From the NCBI GenBank assembly GCA_036346225.1, contig JARFIW010000453.1, forward strand, positions 4,030,001 through 4,094,000: 64,000 nucleotides of DNA, read 5' to 3'. This stretch comes from Platerodrilus igneus. Its lineage: Eukaryota; Arthropoda; Insecta; Coleoptera; Lycidae. Shown here in pieces: positions 43,077 through 54,399 of this stretch (position 1 is the stretch's first letter; each line of letters opens with the position of its first letter). The position numbers and the translations under genes were made by a program. The notes beneath the pieces were generated by a model that worked only from the letters and a program-made list of their open reading frames with translations, was not told the origin of the DNA and did no database searches.

Positions 43077-43875
43077 TCATATCGGCTTATACTTATTAAT
43101 ATTTATTTCTAAATAGAGCACCTTTTCCAAAGACCAACCGGACCCGCATGTTTCAAATTCCTCTGATTTTGTTCTTATGGTTTCGCTTAAGACCTCGTAC
43201 ATATTTTCCAGATTACTAGAAGACGTTATAACCACATTTTTTGTGTTAAAGATTTCACATCGGTAGCCTCTTTCCCCATTTTGGTGTAAACGCCGTAGAG
43301 TTCGCAATAGACTTTTACTGCTGTATGTTGTATTCTTTTTCATTTATTAATCGAATAAATCGCTCTTTCTGCTTCCAAAGAAACTCGGACACTCCATCGT
43401 CGACACTGGCGTTCTTTATGCGATAGCTAGCCATACGGTTGTTAAACGCAGTGCTAACCATTTCTACACCATCGTCGCTAGTAGCGGTAACTGATGCATT
43501 TTATGTCTGTTGCTCCTTAAATGTGCGGCATACGTAGTTTTCCATTTCGAAATCGCATACTTTACACATAATTCGTGGTTGTTTCGTACAAGACCCTTTA
43601 ACAGCTGGCGGAGCTGAACGTTTACGGCAATGACATGACCGTGCTGTTTTCCTTGTGTCGCTGTAAGTTGCCCATTCTCGTAAAGCGAAACCGCAAGTCC
43701 CACAGTTTAAGTACTTTGCTGCGGACGGATGTATAAAGCAACCTTGGACGATGTTGCACCACGACATTTGTTCTGGATGCCGTTTGAGAGCATTTTTCCA
43801 GGTAAAGTAGACGTGACACGGCTCGCATTTAAAAACGTTTGCAGGTACCATTTTAGTACAAAACAAAATCCGCAC
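43077..43875 (-). pseudogene. polB: PolB N-terminal region of Polinton A, left arm
   Basis: Polinton PolB is a protein-primed family B DNA polymerase. On the minus strand a frame from 43861 carries three Cys/His pairs of the C-X2-C type, the last followed by an HLRSNRHK-type end; the frame continues through 43703-43464 and then 43343-43077. The last part matches the conserved stretch before the exonuclease domain in Maverick PolB and ends at a stop at about 43077, after which the terminal repeats begin. The exonuclease and polymerase domains are absent. The same stop junction occurs in the right arm. Confidence 0.65.
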
Positions 43876-46129
43876 TATAAGACTTGACTTGTAAGCGAAC
43901 TAACTTATAACTAAAGAGTTTACTCTCGCGCACCGGCTTTATGTACCCTATAGAATGCAAACCGAAGGTTTCGAAGACACCGAACGAAGTTGAGGATTCG
44001 CGGGGAACTAAATGACGTCATAATCCTTGCTGCTCGTCCAATACATTTAGCGCTAATGCATGCACCTGCTTCGCTTCGTCGATGGTGGAATGCCGTTAGT
44101 AGAAACACCGGAAAACGTCTTCCATGTTATACGGATCGCGTGCATATTAAAAATCCAAAAGGGTGGTAGCACACACACAAATTGTGTGCAAGTCGTGCTG
44201 TAGAAGATGCAATGCTACTATAACCAAAAACACTTTAAACCATTACTAAGAAAATACCAACTTGTTGTCTACAGGATACTTACAACAATTTAATTTTAAA
44301 TAACTTCTACGTCATATTTTAGGAAATGGGGCTTGAATATTTTCCAAATGAATCACCAAGCGAAAGTATATGCTTAACGGTATTAAATTACCCATTAATT
44401 TCCTATTTTTACGACCGTGGTTAATTATAGATTGAAATTTAATTTGTGCACGTTCGAGCTTCTCGTAAACTAACATATTTTAGAGCAACAATGCGCTGTA
44501 TAATACATGCATACCCTTCGCCGCGCTACTGCTATTCTTGTAATTGCTAGAAAAAGTCACTCTCCTTTTTACTGTTAGGGCGATGCAAAGCACCATTTTT
44601 ATACTTTCTATAGCACATCGCCACTTTTTCGTCTGATAATTAAATTTTGCTTCTGTAGGCTTTTACACTTTCGCATAGCGGTCGGCCGCACGTATTGATT
44701 TCTAGAACCGGTAAGTACTCGATATCCTCCAAATAGAAATTAGATGCTCGATGTCTGTCAACTTCCAATTCCCTCGTAAAGGTAGAAAAACTCGGTCAAT
44801 CATCCATTAAACTTCCACCCGCTACCGTTTTGATAATTTCCAAACATTTTCGAACGACAATGGGCTGAGAATTTTAAACCTCCGAGGGATCTTTAAGTCG
44901 TGATCAATTACACATCCGAGCTACGCGTAAACTAACATATTTTGCAGCAACTGTATAATACATGCATACCCCTTCTCTGCGCTACTGCTATTCTTGTAGT
45001 TGCTTGGAAAAGTCAGTCGCCCTTTTACTGCTAGGGTCGCTAAAAGCACCATTCCATACTTTATTTATAAGTGTAGGACATCGCGCACTTTTTGTCAGTT
45101 AATTAAATTTTTGTTTATGTAGGCCTTTACACTTTCGCTTATTTAAACATCTAATACAATCAATTAACCACTTTCGATTATTCTAACGGAGACAACCATA
45201 CATCCCACCGCATCGTTCTTTTGAATCCAACGATCCTATGGGCTTCCACGCACTAACACCTAACGTATTTTCCTACTATTTGTTAAACAAAAACTACCGG
45301 TATCGCCATTGTGGACGTAAACAGATGTTTGTGGATGTGTGCGAGTATGTAACCATATACATTAATTAGTCTAAGCTATTTTATTTAGTCCGCGAAAACT
45401 ACTATTTTCTAATCCACAATTAATAATCGCCTTTATAGGTTTAACATTTCTACCATTTCCCAATGACTGGTGCTACGTACATGGAAACTTTAATTTCTTA
45501 TTAGAGAATTCTTATTCTCCCGCGCACTGCTGCGTAGTTGCATGCCTACCCCTTTTGGAGGTATATGCTCGTTATAGGTTGTAAGACCCTCGGTTTTACT
45601 TAACTACACTTCGTGAGACCCTTTAATCTTTTTAATCGTATCTTTCTCGCCTACAATACAGTAGGACTTAACATTACTACCAACAAATTCTAATACTAGA
45701 CCCCCATTAAATACGTCTTTAATTTTCCTACAACTTTTTATCGACAAGTGTTATATTGTATTTATTATACGCGGGTAGTCACTCTTTTAAGATAAATATA
45801 TTTTGCTAGGTATCAACTAATATTAAATTTTCTAGGGACCCCAAATCTGTAAACAGATTTTAAATAGCTCCACCCATACAAAGTTATGCCTTCTAAAGAC
45901 TAATTTTGCCCATCTTTATTTAACTCCATCTTTAAAACCCTTTTTGCTACAAGACATATGCTTTACCACCATCTCCCGAAATCTAAAACCTCCGTGTCCC
46001 GCGAATACCACGTGGAATAACACGTATACTCTGTCAACCAGGATAGAAGCAGGAAGATTTGGAAGGTGGGCGAAGAACTTAAAAATGGAATTTAAAACTA
46101 ATATATATACAAATATAAACAACTATCTT
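43876..46129. other. Interior of Polinton A, no intact gene
   Basis: Contains a 240-bp direct duplication (44445-44680 and 44905-45145), a fragment of the 300-bp terminal repeat at 45785-45890, and at 45500-45600 a relative of 46890-47000 (GTTGCGTAGTTGCATG...GGTTGTAAGACCCTCGGTTTTA). No complete coding frame is supported. Confidence 0.5.
44445..45145. repeat. Direct duplication inside Polinton A
   Basis: 44445-44680 and 44905-45145 share CGTAAACTAACATATTTT, TGTATAATACATGCATACCC, CGCTACTGCTATTCTTGTA and GGC.TTTACACTTTCGC, with many one- and two-base gaps. Confidence 0.85.
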
Positions 46130-46320
46130 ATATCTTTACGTCCCCATGCGTAGATTGTTGTACTATTAGGAATGATGTACCTTTGTCATCTTCCCTCGAT
46201 AAACTAATTTTATTAATAAGCTGCGTATGCAAATCGTATTCTTTACTCCGGATACATACGCAGGCAAGTACTCGATACCATCAAATAAAATTGGATGCTT
46301 GGTGACTGTTAACATCCGCT
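46130..46320 (-). pseudogene. polB: PolB C-terminal tail, Polinton A interior
   Basis: On the minus strand this stretch is collinear with 53810-53970 of element B: CCGGAGTAAA, ATTAATAAAATTAGTTTATCG, AGATGACAA, CTACGCATGGGG and ATAGTTGTTTATATTT are shared. In B it encodes the last residues of PolB. It therefore marks the end of a polB copy whose body is deleted here. Confidence 0.65.
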
Positions 46321-46510
46321 TCCCTCGTGTACGCCAAACACATCCAGCCCATGAGCATGCACACCCTGCCCTGCACTGCGTGCACCCTGCCCATGCTGCC
46401 TGCACTCTCTGTGCGACTGCTATTTCGGGTAACGTCACAGCCTTTTATAAATAAAGAACAATGTTATATACTATTATAAAATGTTTATTCTGACATTATA
46501 CATAACAAAT

Positions 46511-47200
46511 TTAAAAATATTTAATGCCAAGCATGGAGTCATTTAAACTTAATTTTAATACAAAGTTATACACAGAAGACAGTCCTTTCTTTATGTTTGT
46601 TTGGGTGGCTTTAATTTTATCTAATTTTATTCGCAGCTTAAAATTTAAATCGATACCCAAGTCCTCTATCTCCTTTTCTAGACCAATAGTTTGATACATA
46701 AAGACCGTCTAGGTTTTCGAATTGTAAAATGTACCGAAGTTTGCCTCTATATTTAAAGTCTTTGATTCAATCGACAACCAGATCCATTCCTTCGTGTAAT
46801 TCTTGCAGCTTGTGACAATCTTTTAATCGCAGCTTTCCCACTATATCCTGCATACGTATATTGTTAGCTTGATTGACTTCTTCTTGTCGGTATTGGAAGA
46901 AATCCTTATTCTCCCACAGACTGTTGCGTAGTTGCATGTCCACCACTTTTGGGAATATATGGTTGTTATAGGTTGTAAGACCCTCGGTTTTAAATGATCC
47001 GAAAGGTTCTTTACTAGGTAAATATACAATGTTTTAGCGGAACCCTTTGCGTGTGGTGTACGCCAAGGTTACGAAACCCGCATTCCTTAGTTCGTCTTTG
47101 TTATCTATCATTTTGATAAATACGTTTTAGAATAACCTTTTAAAATAGTTATACGGATTTAGTACCATCCTTTTCTGCAAGAACGCCTACATAACTAAAG
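46511..47200 (-). pseudogene. Unassigned coding remnant, Polinton-associated
   Basis: Minus-strand frames give a continuous protein-like text: EPFGSFKTEGLTTYNNHIFP (about 47000), LRNSLWENKDFFQYRQEEVN, NNIRMQDIVGKLRLKDCHKL, then a helical Lys/Glu-rich end (46699-46511). A partial relative lies at 45500-45600. I cannot name it. Its position within Polinton A suggests an element gene, perhaps structural. Confidence 0.45.
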
Positions 47201-47253
47201 CAGTCTTTCTTACTGAAGCTGCGCAAATGCATACAGCTTGTCACCAGATGTAT

Positions 47254-47499
47254 CTAAGTCAGTCCATCGGACATAAAATAATCTTTTAATTCTTCCTCAT
47301 TTTCTCTAATAAGATGTTCTTTGTCTAACACATTCTTTGTATATGATCGCGTATTGATCGCAGTGTTTTCCATGTAGTCCAATTTTCGCCTTTTGCATCC
47401 ATTTCCTCTAATTCCAGTTGTCTTTTCCTTCCACTTACAGCGTATGGTATACATAATGGGGCAATTTCCTTTAGCGTAAACGGATGAGTTTACTACCAA
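47254..47499 (-). pseudogene. Unassigned coding remnant 2, Polinton-associated
   Basis: An 81-codon minus-strand frame with NCPIMYTIRCKWKEKT, a Lys/Arg patch and a Glu-rich end (HLIRENEEELKDYF). It looks protein-like and lies just upstream of the previous remnant in the same direction. No family recognised. Confidence 0.4.
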
Positions 47500-49067
47500 T
47501 ATTTACGCGTTGTCGTACAACCTCTGGACGATGTTGGCGTATCCATCAATCCAATTCCGAAATTACTATTTCTTTTGGAATTGTAGAATATGGTTTGCAG
47601 ATTGTGTAAAATATGTTACTACCTGTTAATGTAGACTTGGTAAGATTTTATTTTATCTTGGCTATCTTCCTCTACTATCTCCAAATAATTATAGGTAAAT
47701 AGTTAAAACTAAAAAGCCGAAAGCACATACTTTATCAATTTTCCTTTTCCTCTAGTTTTCAGACAATCTAGAATTTATGCAAGTTCGTCAATTTCTTTGT
47801 ATTAAAATGCCATTCCCCAATACACGTACATAGTAGCAGGTTATTAATAGTGACTAAATACAACAGCTATTTTGGGGTCAGTTGATCGTTGTAGATGTTA
47901 ATCCACTTTTTGGCGAGAAAGATCGATTAAAAAGATAAAGTTGGCGCTTTAGAAGTATAACGAGGCTTACAACTATAACACATATCCTCAAAAGGTTAAG
48001 ACAAACGAATCTTTGAATAAGGATTTCCATAAACATTAATTTCCATCGTAGACCAGTATGTATGCAAAATTTAAACCTTAAAGATTATTAATTGTGTTCA
48101 ATCGTAAAATACATTTCTTTGGCCAAATAAACGCAAATTGTTATGTACACCTGTAAATCCATACATCTGTTTGACAAGCGTACGAAAGTTTGTTTACAAT
48201 ATGGAAAATAGATTGCAAGTTGTTTATTAACCAGGACTTGTTTCGATCAAAAATTTGAGGTGGTATCTAATTTTCCGATTGGATATAAAGTTAAAAATAA
48301 TCTCGTTTTACGTTGTCAACTAAATATATAAACAAATTTTTCAAAAAGTTGCGATTCTACACTTATAGAAAGTATGGTTTTAGTAAATAATTACCATCTC
48401 CATTTGCTAAATGTAAGCAAAATCTTGGTTACATCCATGTCAAAGATAGAAAAATTTTTCGATTCGTTAATATAATGGTGTTCCTCAATAAAGTTTCCAA
48501 CGAACTCTGTCTAGTTCACTAGTATGCAACAGGATTTTGGAATTTTATTAATGCATCGAGTTCTTCTTTACAGATAATTTCTGACTCTGAGCATCTGTTA
48601 CTTTCCATAGAAAACGGAAGCTTAAGCTTTAACACCATATGCGAAACAAACGGTTAACTATTCTTCGTGATGTTTTAAATGACCATCAAATCCTTTCTAA
48701 GGATAACAATTTTTATTCAATGTTGTAGTCCTGTCAGAAAAAGTGGATATTTTATAACGATTATATGTGTATAAGTAGGTTCGATATTAGGCTGTAGTCA
48801 CCATGCATCGTTCGCCTTCGACATAACTATAATATTACCAATATCTGTACAGATTGATTTTGCCGATATTTTCTACGCATGCCATAATCAAATCAGCTCA
48901 TTTGGTAATGTCACTTTGATCGCAAGAGTTGAGAAACGTTAATCACTTGAGCCGCTCATGTTTACTCGTCTGCTAGTCAATACTAAACATTGAATGAAAT
49001 TGTTCTTATGCGTCTACAGAGTGAATCTATTGCGAAGTAGTTGTAAGTCAACTATGTGTTTGTGTTA
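47500..49067. other. Interior of Polinton A, no gene recognised
   Basis: Short, broken reading frames only. The last 40 bases before 49067 match, in mirror image, the region upstream of the left polB copy, so the mirror arms extend slightly beyond the gene. Confidence 0.4.
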
Positions 49068-49700
49068 AATGGTACCTGCAAACGTTTTTAAATGCGGCCG
49101 TCACATCGATATTGTACCAGAATGTTCAAAGGATCCAAATAAATCTGGTCAACATGCCAAGTGTTAACATCCTCGACAAATATGACAACTGGGATTCGAT
49201 TCCTTTACAGAATGGAATTATAGTCGACAAGGAAAACGCACGGTAGCATTAAGCCAAAGTTATCCGCAGCTGTTAAAGGGTCTTGTACGAAAAACCACAA
49301 TTGGAAAGATGGATTTCGAAATGGAAAACTACGTATGCGCACATTTAGGAGCAACAGCATAAAATGTCAGTTACCCTACTAGAATGTGTAAAATGGTTAA
49401 TGCGTTTAAAACGTATGGTAGCTATGCATAAAGAAGCCAGTTCGACATGGATGTCCGAGTTTTTGAAGCAAAAGAGCGTTTTCGATTAATAAATGAAAAA
49501 ATACATAAGCAGTAAATTATTGGAACTTACGGCTTTACCAAATGGGGAAAGAGGCTCCATGTGAATCCTTTAACAAAATGTGGTTATAACGTCTTCTGAA
49601 TCTGGAAAAAGTAGTCTAAGCAAACCATAAGAACAAAATAGGGAATTTAACATGGTCGGTTGGCTTGAAAAGTGCTATTTAGAAATAATTATAGTATAGC
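49068..49700 (+). pseudogene. polB: PolB N-terminal region of Polinton A, right arm
   Basis: The mirror copy of 43077-43875, starting GGTACCTGCAAACGTTTTTAA as in the left arm. Runs such as GCTGTTAAAGGGTCTTGTACGAAA, ATTTCGAAATGGAAAACTACGTATG and ATGTGGTTATAACGTCTTCT are kept exactly. Between them the right copy lacks many single bases and is about 20 percent shorter, so no frame of useful length survives. Confidence 0.7.
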
Positions 49701-50672
49701 GATATGATTCTGTAGGATAAAATTGGAATATATTTAAAATGTGGTTTACAAAATTTAAACTGATTAGTAAAATTGTTTGTAAAAAAATTTTAGAATGTTT
49801 TAGATTTCTTTGGTATAGGGAATTTTATTGAGGGTGTGTAAATGGTAAGGACCGTTTAAATTTAAGATTGGTGTATAAAATTAGACTACAAGTAGCTAAT
49901 GTATAAAAATTCATAAAAGTAATGCTACGGTAAGAAATCTTAAAATGGGGTAGCTCGGGGATGGTTATGTGAAAATTAAGATTTGGGTAGCTTAGAAAAT
50001 TCAATATTGTTATACCAAACAAGGTGGTTATGTGGGGAAATGTGGAGAAAGATTTACCAAGCGTTATTGTAAATTGCAGGTCGTGGTCGATTTCAAATCT
50101 TTTAGATTCAAATTCTAAAATTTTAGCTAAAATGTAAAAAAATTTTAAAATAAAAGCCAATAAAAATTTAAAGGTGCTTGGTGGTGAATAGAAATTCCTA
50201 AGATTTGGGTAGTTGAAAATTTAATAATATACCAAACAAGATAGGTTTATCTCGAAAGATGAATGGATGCGGAAACGATATTTGTTGCTTATAAGAAAGG
50301 AAGTTTAAAACGGACTAAAGGGTTCTTTGAAGGCATGGTCGTTTGAAATTTTTAAGATTAATGTGTAAAATTTAGCTAACAGTGTATCGCATGTGAAAAT
50401 TAGAACGCTCAAAATCGTCAGGTAAGAAATAAAGTGGCTTGGATGGGCAATTGAAAATTCTAGAATTCATAGAGAAATTGTAAATAAATTGATCAACAAT
50501 AAGTTTATGTGGAAATTGGAAAGATTTATTCTGGTGAAAAGGTGGAAAAAATTAATTTAAGATTCATCTAAAGAAGTGGAGATAAAAATAGACTTATTGG
50601 AATTTACATGAAAATGTAAATTTTAGGAATGTGGATCTGAAAATGTGTCAATTACCCAAATAACGTATACTA
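49701..50672 (-). repeat. Right terminal region of Polinton A, inverted
   Basis: Mirror image of 41807-42960 with three shortened copies of the 300-bp unit (CCAAACAAGRTAGGTTTATCTC, AAAATGGGGTAGCTC, TTGAAATTTTTAAGATT landmarks). Ends in a degraded copy of the terminal sequence. Confidence 0.7.
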
Positions 50673-50902
50673 GATGTGATGAAATAAAATTGATGGGGCT
50701 TAACACTGGTATAATGTGGAGCAATTATTAAATTGTGGAACAGAAATTGATAACGTCACCAATAAGGTTTGTCGATTACTTTTGTGAATTAGTAAACTTT
50801 TCACCGGAAACCTATACGTGTGTTAGACTGGAAATGAGAAGCAGCTGAAAATGCCTATCATTTTGTATATACAACACGCTACCACGCCCCAGATGATCAA
50901 AA

Positions 50903-51260
50903 GTGTTTACGACGTCGAAGGGAGAAGTTGTCCTGAGACTTGCAGAAGAAATCCGTTTTTTACAATTATTAGGATTTAAAGTTATAAAAATAATGGTTGG
51001 CAGAAGTAAACGCAGCTTAAATACCTATGACGAAAATAACATCAACAGATACGAAGATGTTCCTAAATTGGATGTGTTTGGAAGCTACAAATCGGATGAA
51101 ACAATAATAAAAGAAGAATATTATACGTATTTACCATTTACATTAAATGCAGAAAACAACGATCGAATTTCTATAGAAATTCAAAGCAGCGATAACGACA
51201 CATAGCCCCACGAAAGTTTTATATTTATCAAAGGAATCTACAAAGCAGCAGATCCAACTA
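50903..51260 (+). pseudogene. Polinton capsid-like protein, N-terminal part
   Basis: A 100-codon frame followed by a stop at 51205 and further open sequence. Residues 75-95, with a YLPFTLNAENNDRISIEI-type stretch, and the ESFIFIKG block after the stop resemble the start of capsid proteins of insect Polintons, where a tail-binding N-terminus leads into a jelly-roll fold. The call is from memory of the family and moderate. The body of the capsid gene is missing. Confidence 0.4.
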
Positions 51261-51430
51261 AAGCATTTGTAACGCAGATTCTAATTCAATCATCCAAGCA
51301 TCAAGTTCACACTATCGCTCAGGAGAAGATTGCCCTAAGCCCGCATGATGACAAACGCCACTTACTTCCTGGTTCATATGCAACACTACCTGTTGGACAT
51401 TGTTCGATTATGGAGCAAAAAGAAATATAA
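51261..51430 (+). pseudogene. polB: PolB C-terminal tail fragment
   Basis: Straight after the capsid-like piece one frame gives a [24 protein letters not shown] end with GH near its stop at about 51430. The DDKR...PG......GH pattern also ends PolB of element B at 53935. It is a second, different copy of a polB end, joined to the capsid remnant by deletion or recombination. Confidence 0.55.
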
Positions 51431-51977
51431 TATTTATTGCAAATGTAGAATATTGATTGTAAATATATTATCTATAATAAAATTTTATATAGTTTATATT
51501 AGTGTTATCCCATTCTTAAAAAGTAAAAGTGTTGGACTGAAAAGTGACCTGAATTTATCTTAAGATCCTCTTTAAGAAGATTTCAATGCTTGGTACAAAA
51601 AGTGCGAAATGAACCTTGATCCTCCTTATGGGAATTTACATGTAAAATAAACGATTTTGCGCTCGTATGCCTCTTGCATACCTACTGATCCCAAGAATCA
51701 CGATCACGTAGAAACAGATCAAAGAAACATAAAAATGCCGGGCTAACCACAGAAGCGGAAAGTGGGATGGTTTACAAAGACAAAGAAAAATACATCGCCA
51801 ACGAATGTTTATTGACAAACAACACAAGGAAAATAATATTCTGTTTAAGATAAGCAAAAGAATTATATTCTACAGACAATCTTTCATGAACTTACGTACG
51901 ACGTGCGCATTTCGTCGTTTAAAATATAAAAAACTAATCATTACCAAAACGTAATTCTTAAATTGTCTAAATAGCAA

Positions 51978-52315
51978 AGTAGTGTATTATGGGCGTAATC
52001 AGCACCACATTTCCTCCAGAATCCCACATTTCCTCACACATCTGGACCAAAAAGTTTTCTTCGACTAACCATTTTTCATCTTTCGAGATAAATATATCTT
52101 AAATTTTTTATCTTTCGAGATAAATGAGCATCCACATTTCCTCCCACGAGATAAACCTATTTTTAAGATTTTTTACCGCTAACATTCTGGACCGAAAAGT
52201 TTTCTTCGACTAACCATTTTTCATCTTTCGAGATAAATATATCTTAAATTTTTTATCTTTCGAGATAAATGAGCATCCACATTTCCTCCCACGAGATAAA
52301 CCTTTTTTAATAATT
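51978..52315 (+). repeat. Left terminal inverted repeat of Polinton B
   Basis: Contains two 145-bp units with GTTTTCTTCGACTAACC, TCTTTCGAGATAAATATATC, and CCCACGAGATAAACC. The first 70 bases are identical to the start of Polinton A at 41807. Confidence 0.9.
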
Positions 52316-52319
52316 TAAC

Positions 52320-53935
52320 ATCTACGGATATCAGCGATGCGGACTACGAGCACGCACGGAAGGTGTGGAATACGTTTGGCATTTGCACGCTTGGGGAGTA
52401 TAGCGATTTATACCTGAAAACCGATGTGCTACTACTTGCAGATATTTTTGAAAACTTCCGCTCTGTATGCAAGCAGACGTATGATCTGGATCCATGCCAG
52501 TACCTGACAGCTCCAAGTTTGAGCTGGGATGCGATGCTTAAGCATACTGGTGTAAAACTGGAGCTGTTGATGGATATTAGCATGCATAATTTTATTAAGG
52601 CCGGAATCAGGAGGCTTGACTCAATGCAGCCAACGATATGCTAGAGCGAATAATAGGTATATGGAGAATTACAACCCTGACGAGCCATCCAAGTACCTAG
52701 CATATCTGGATGCTAATAATCTTTATGGGTGGGCAATGAGACAGCACCTGCCCATTGGTGATTTTAGATGGATGGATGCTAGAAAGATTGCTCTCCTAAA
52801 GAACTAATTTTGAATATACCTGAAACCAACGAGAAAGGTTATATTCTAGAAGTTGATCTGAGTACCCCGAACATCTACACCATTCCCACAACGATCTACC
52901 CTTCTGTCCTGAAAACATGGTACCTCCATCACCCAAATCAAAGACACCTAAATTGTTAGCAACTCTGTCGGAAAAGAAAACTATATTATTCATTATCGGA
53001 ATTTGCAACAGTGTATGCGATACGGTCTAAAACTAAAAGCAATCCACCGGGTTTTAGAGTTTACTCAGTCTCCATGGTTGAAGGCGTATATCGACCTTAA
53101 CACCGGGTTGAGGATGTCGGCGAAAACGCATTTGAGAAAGACTTTATAAATTAATGAATAATGCGGTGTTCGGGAAGACTATGGAGAACGTGGACAAACG
53201 TGTAGATGTGAAAATCGTGACCCGGTGGGATGCTTCTGGTAAATGGTTGTGCGCGAACAAGCTAATTGCTCGACCAAACTTTAACAGTTGCTTAGTGTTG
53301 GGGGAAAATCTGGCGATTATACAGATGAATCGTGTAAAAGTGAAGTACGACAAGCCGATTTATGCAGGATTGTCAATTTTAGATCTATCCAAAACGTTAA
53401 TGTACGACTTTCACTACAGTACTATGGTTCCTCTGTATGGTCCCAGATTGTCCCTGCTTTATACAGATACAGACTCCTTAGTGTATAGTGTGCAAACTGA
53501 AGACTTGTATAGTGACATTAGTGCGAACATTGAGCATTTTGATACAAGTGATTACCCTCCAAACAATAAGTACAATATACCGCGTGTGAACAAAAAAGTT
53601 GTGGGGAAATTTAAAGACGAGTTTTGTGGGGATTTGGTGTTGGAATTTGTAGGTAGTAGGGCTAAGTCCTACTGCATTATTAGTGAGAAAGACATTGTTA
53701 AGAAAATTAAGGTGTTAGTCGTAATGTGGTGGCGGGGATTAGTGTAGATAGTTTTAGGGATGTTGTTATTAATAATAGAGATGCCCTCATGAATACGATG
53801 GTATCAATCCGGAGTAAAAACACGTTTTGTACACCCAATTAATTAATAAAATTAGTTTATCGGACGCAGATGACAAGCGTTACGTCATCCCCGGAAGCAT
53901 ATCAACCTACGCATGGGGCATAAGGATATTAGATA
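52320..53935 (+). pseudogene. polB: PolB, exonuclease-end and polymerase domain, Polinton B
   Basis: Protein-primed family B DNA polymerase. The frame 52363-52644 carries the late exonuclease motif region (YLKTDVLLLADIF with catalytic Asp), then the frame from 52616 has [12 protein letters not shown], polymerase motif A. After breaks near 52805 and 53000, the frame 53154-53747 has NNAVFGKTMENV (motif B) and LLYTDTDSLVYS (motif C, with both catalytic Asp). The tail ends at about 53935 with a GH-type end. The zinc-finger N-terminus and first exonuclease motif are missing because the left terminal repeat joins directly. Shifts occur near 52640, 52806, 53110 and 53725. Confidence 0.9.
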
Positions 53936-54399
53936 GTTGTTTATATTTTATTATGTATATATATAGTATATAAGTTAGTTATAAGCATATCTACCTCCCC
54001 ATCCTTAAAATTTCCTTTGTTCCCGGCGACATGTGTTTACCTCCACGTGGTGTCGTTGGACGGTAAAACATATTGTTAGATTAACAATATGTCTTATTGA
54101 CCGAAAACACGTTTCCTCTTTTTTACATTAATCTCTTTTATTACAGGTCTATTTAAACAACACATTAATCTCTTTTTGTTACAGGTTAACCTGCTTGGAT
54201 TCGGCTACACACAGGAAATAATGTTTATACTTTGTAAAATTATAATTAGTTTATTAAACTGTGAATAAATTATTAAAATTTTGTGTGCTTAATTTTGTGT
54301 TACTACCTCTAACTGTTTGGTTAAAGCATATACCTTGGGTAGCGAAAAGGTTTTAAAATGGAGTTAAATATATACGAGCAAAAATTTTAGAGGTTTGAG
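53936..54399. other. Non-coding between polB and right terminal repeat, Polinton B
   Basis: No gene. Contains two copies of CACATTAATCTCTTTTT.TTACAGGT near 54124 and 54163, a short direct duplication. Confidence 0.5.

Larger units (their letters stand above)
41807..50672. mobile_element. Polinton/Maverick element A, mirror-image form
   Basis: The left end AGTAGTGTATTATGGG is the same terminal sequence as in element B. The right end near 50672 is a worn inverted copy (ATTACCC.AATAACGTATACTA). Going inward, each side has the same series: terminal segment, three units of a 300-bp repeat, then the first part of a polB gene pointing outward. Arms are about 2.1 kb (left) and 1.64 kb (right). The centre (43.9-49.0 kb) holds scattered polB and unassigned Polinton-like pieces. 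Canonical Polintons have polB on one side only. Confidence 0.7.
50673..51977 (+). other. Polinton-derived sequence between elements A and B
   Basis: Holds the capsid-like and polB-tail remnants listed separately. The rest (51430-51977) has no supported gene. Confidence 0.5.

Noticed and set aside
43920..44108. Small minus-strand ORF upstream of the left polB copy
   Set aside because: Arg/Ala-rich chance frame in the mirror-arm edge; no counterpart in the right arm.
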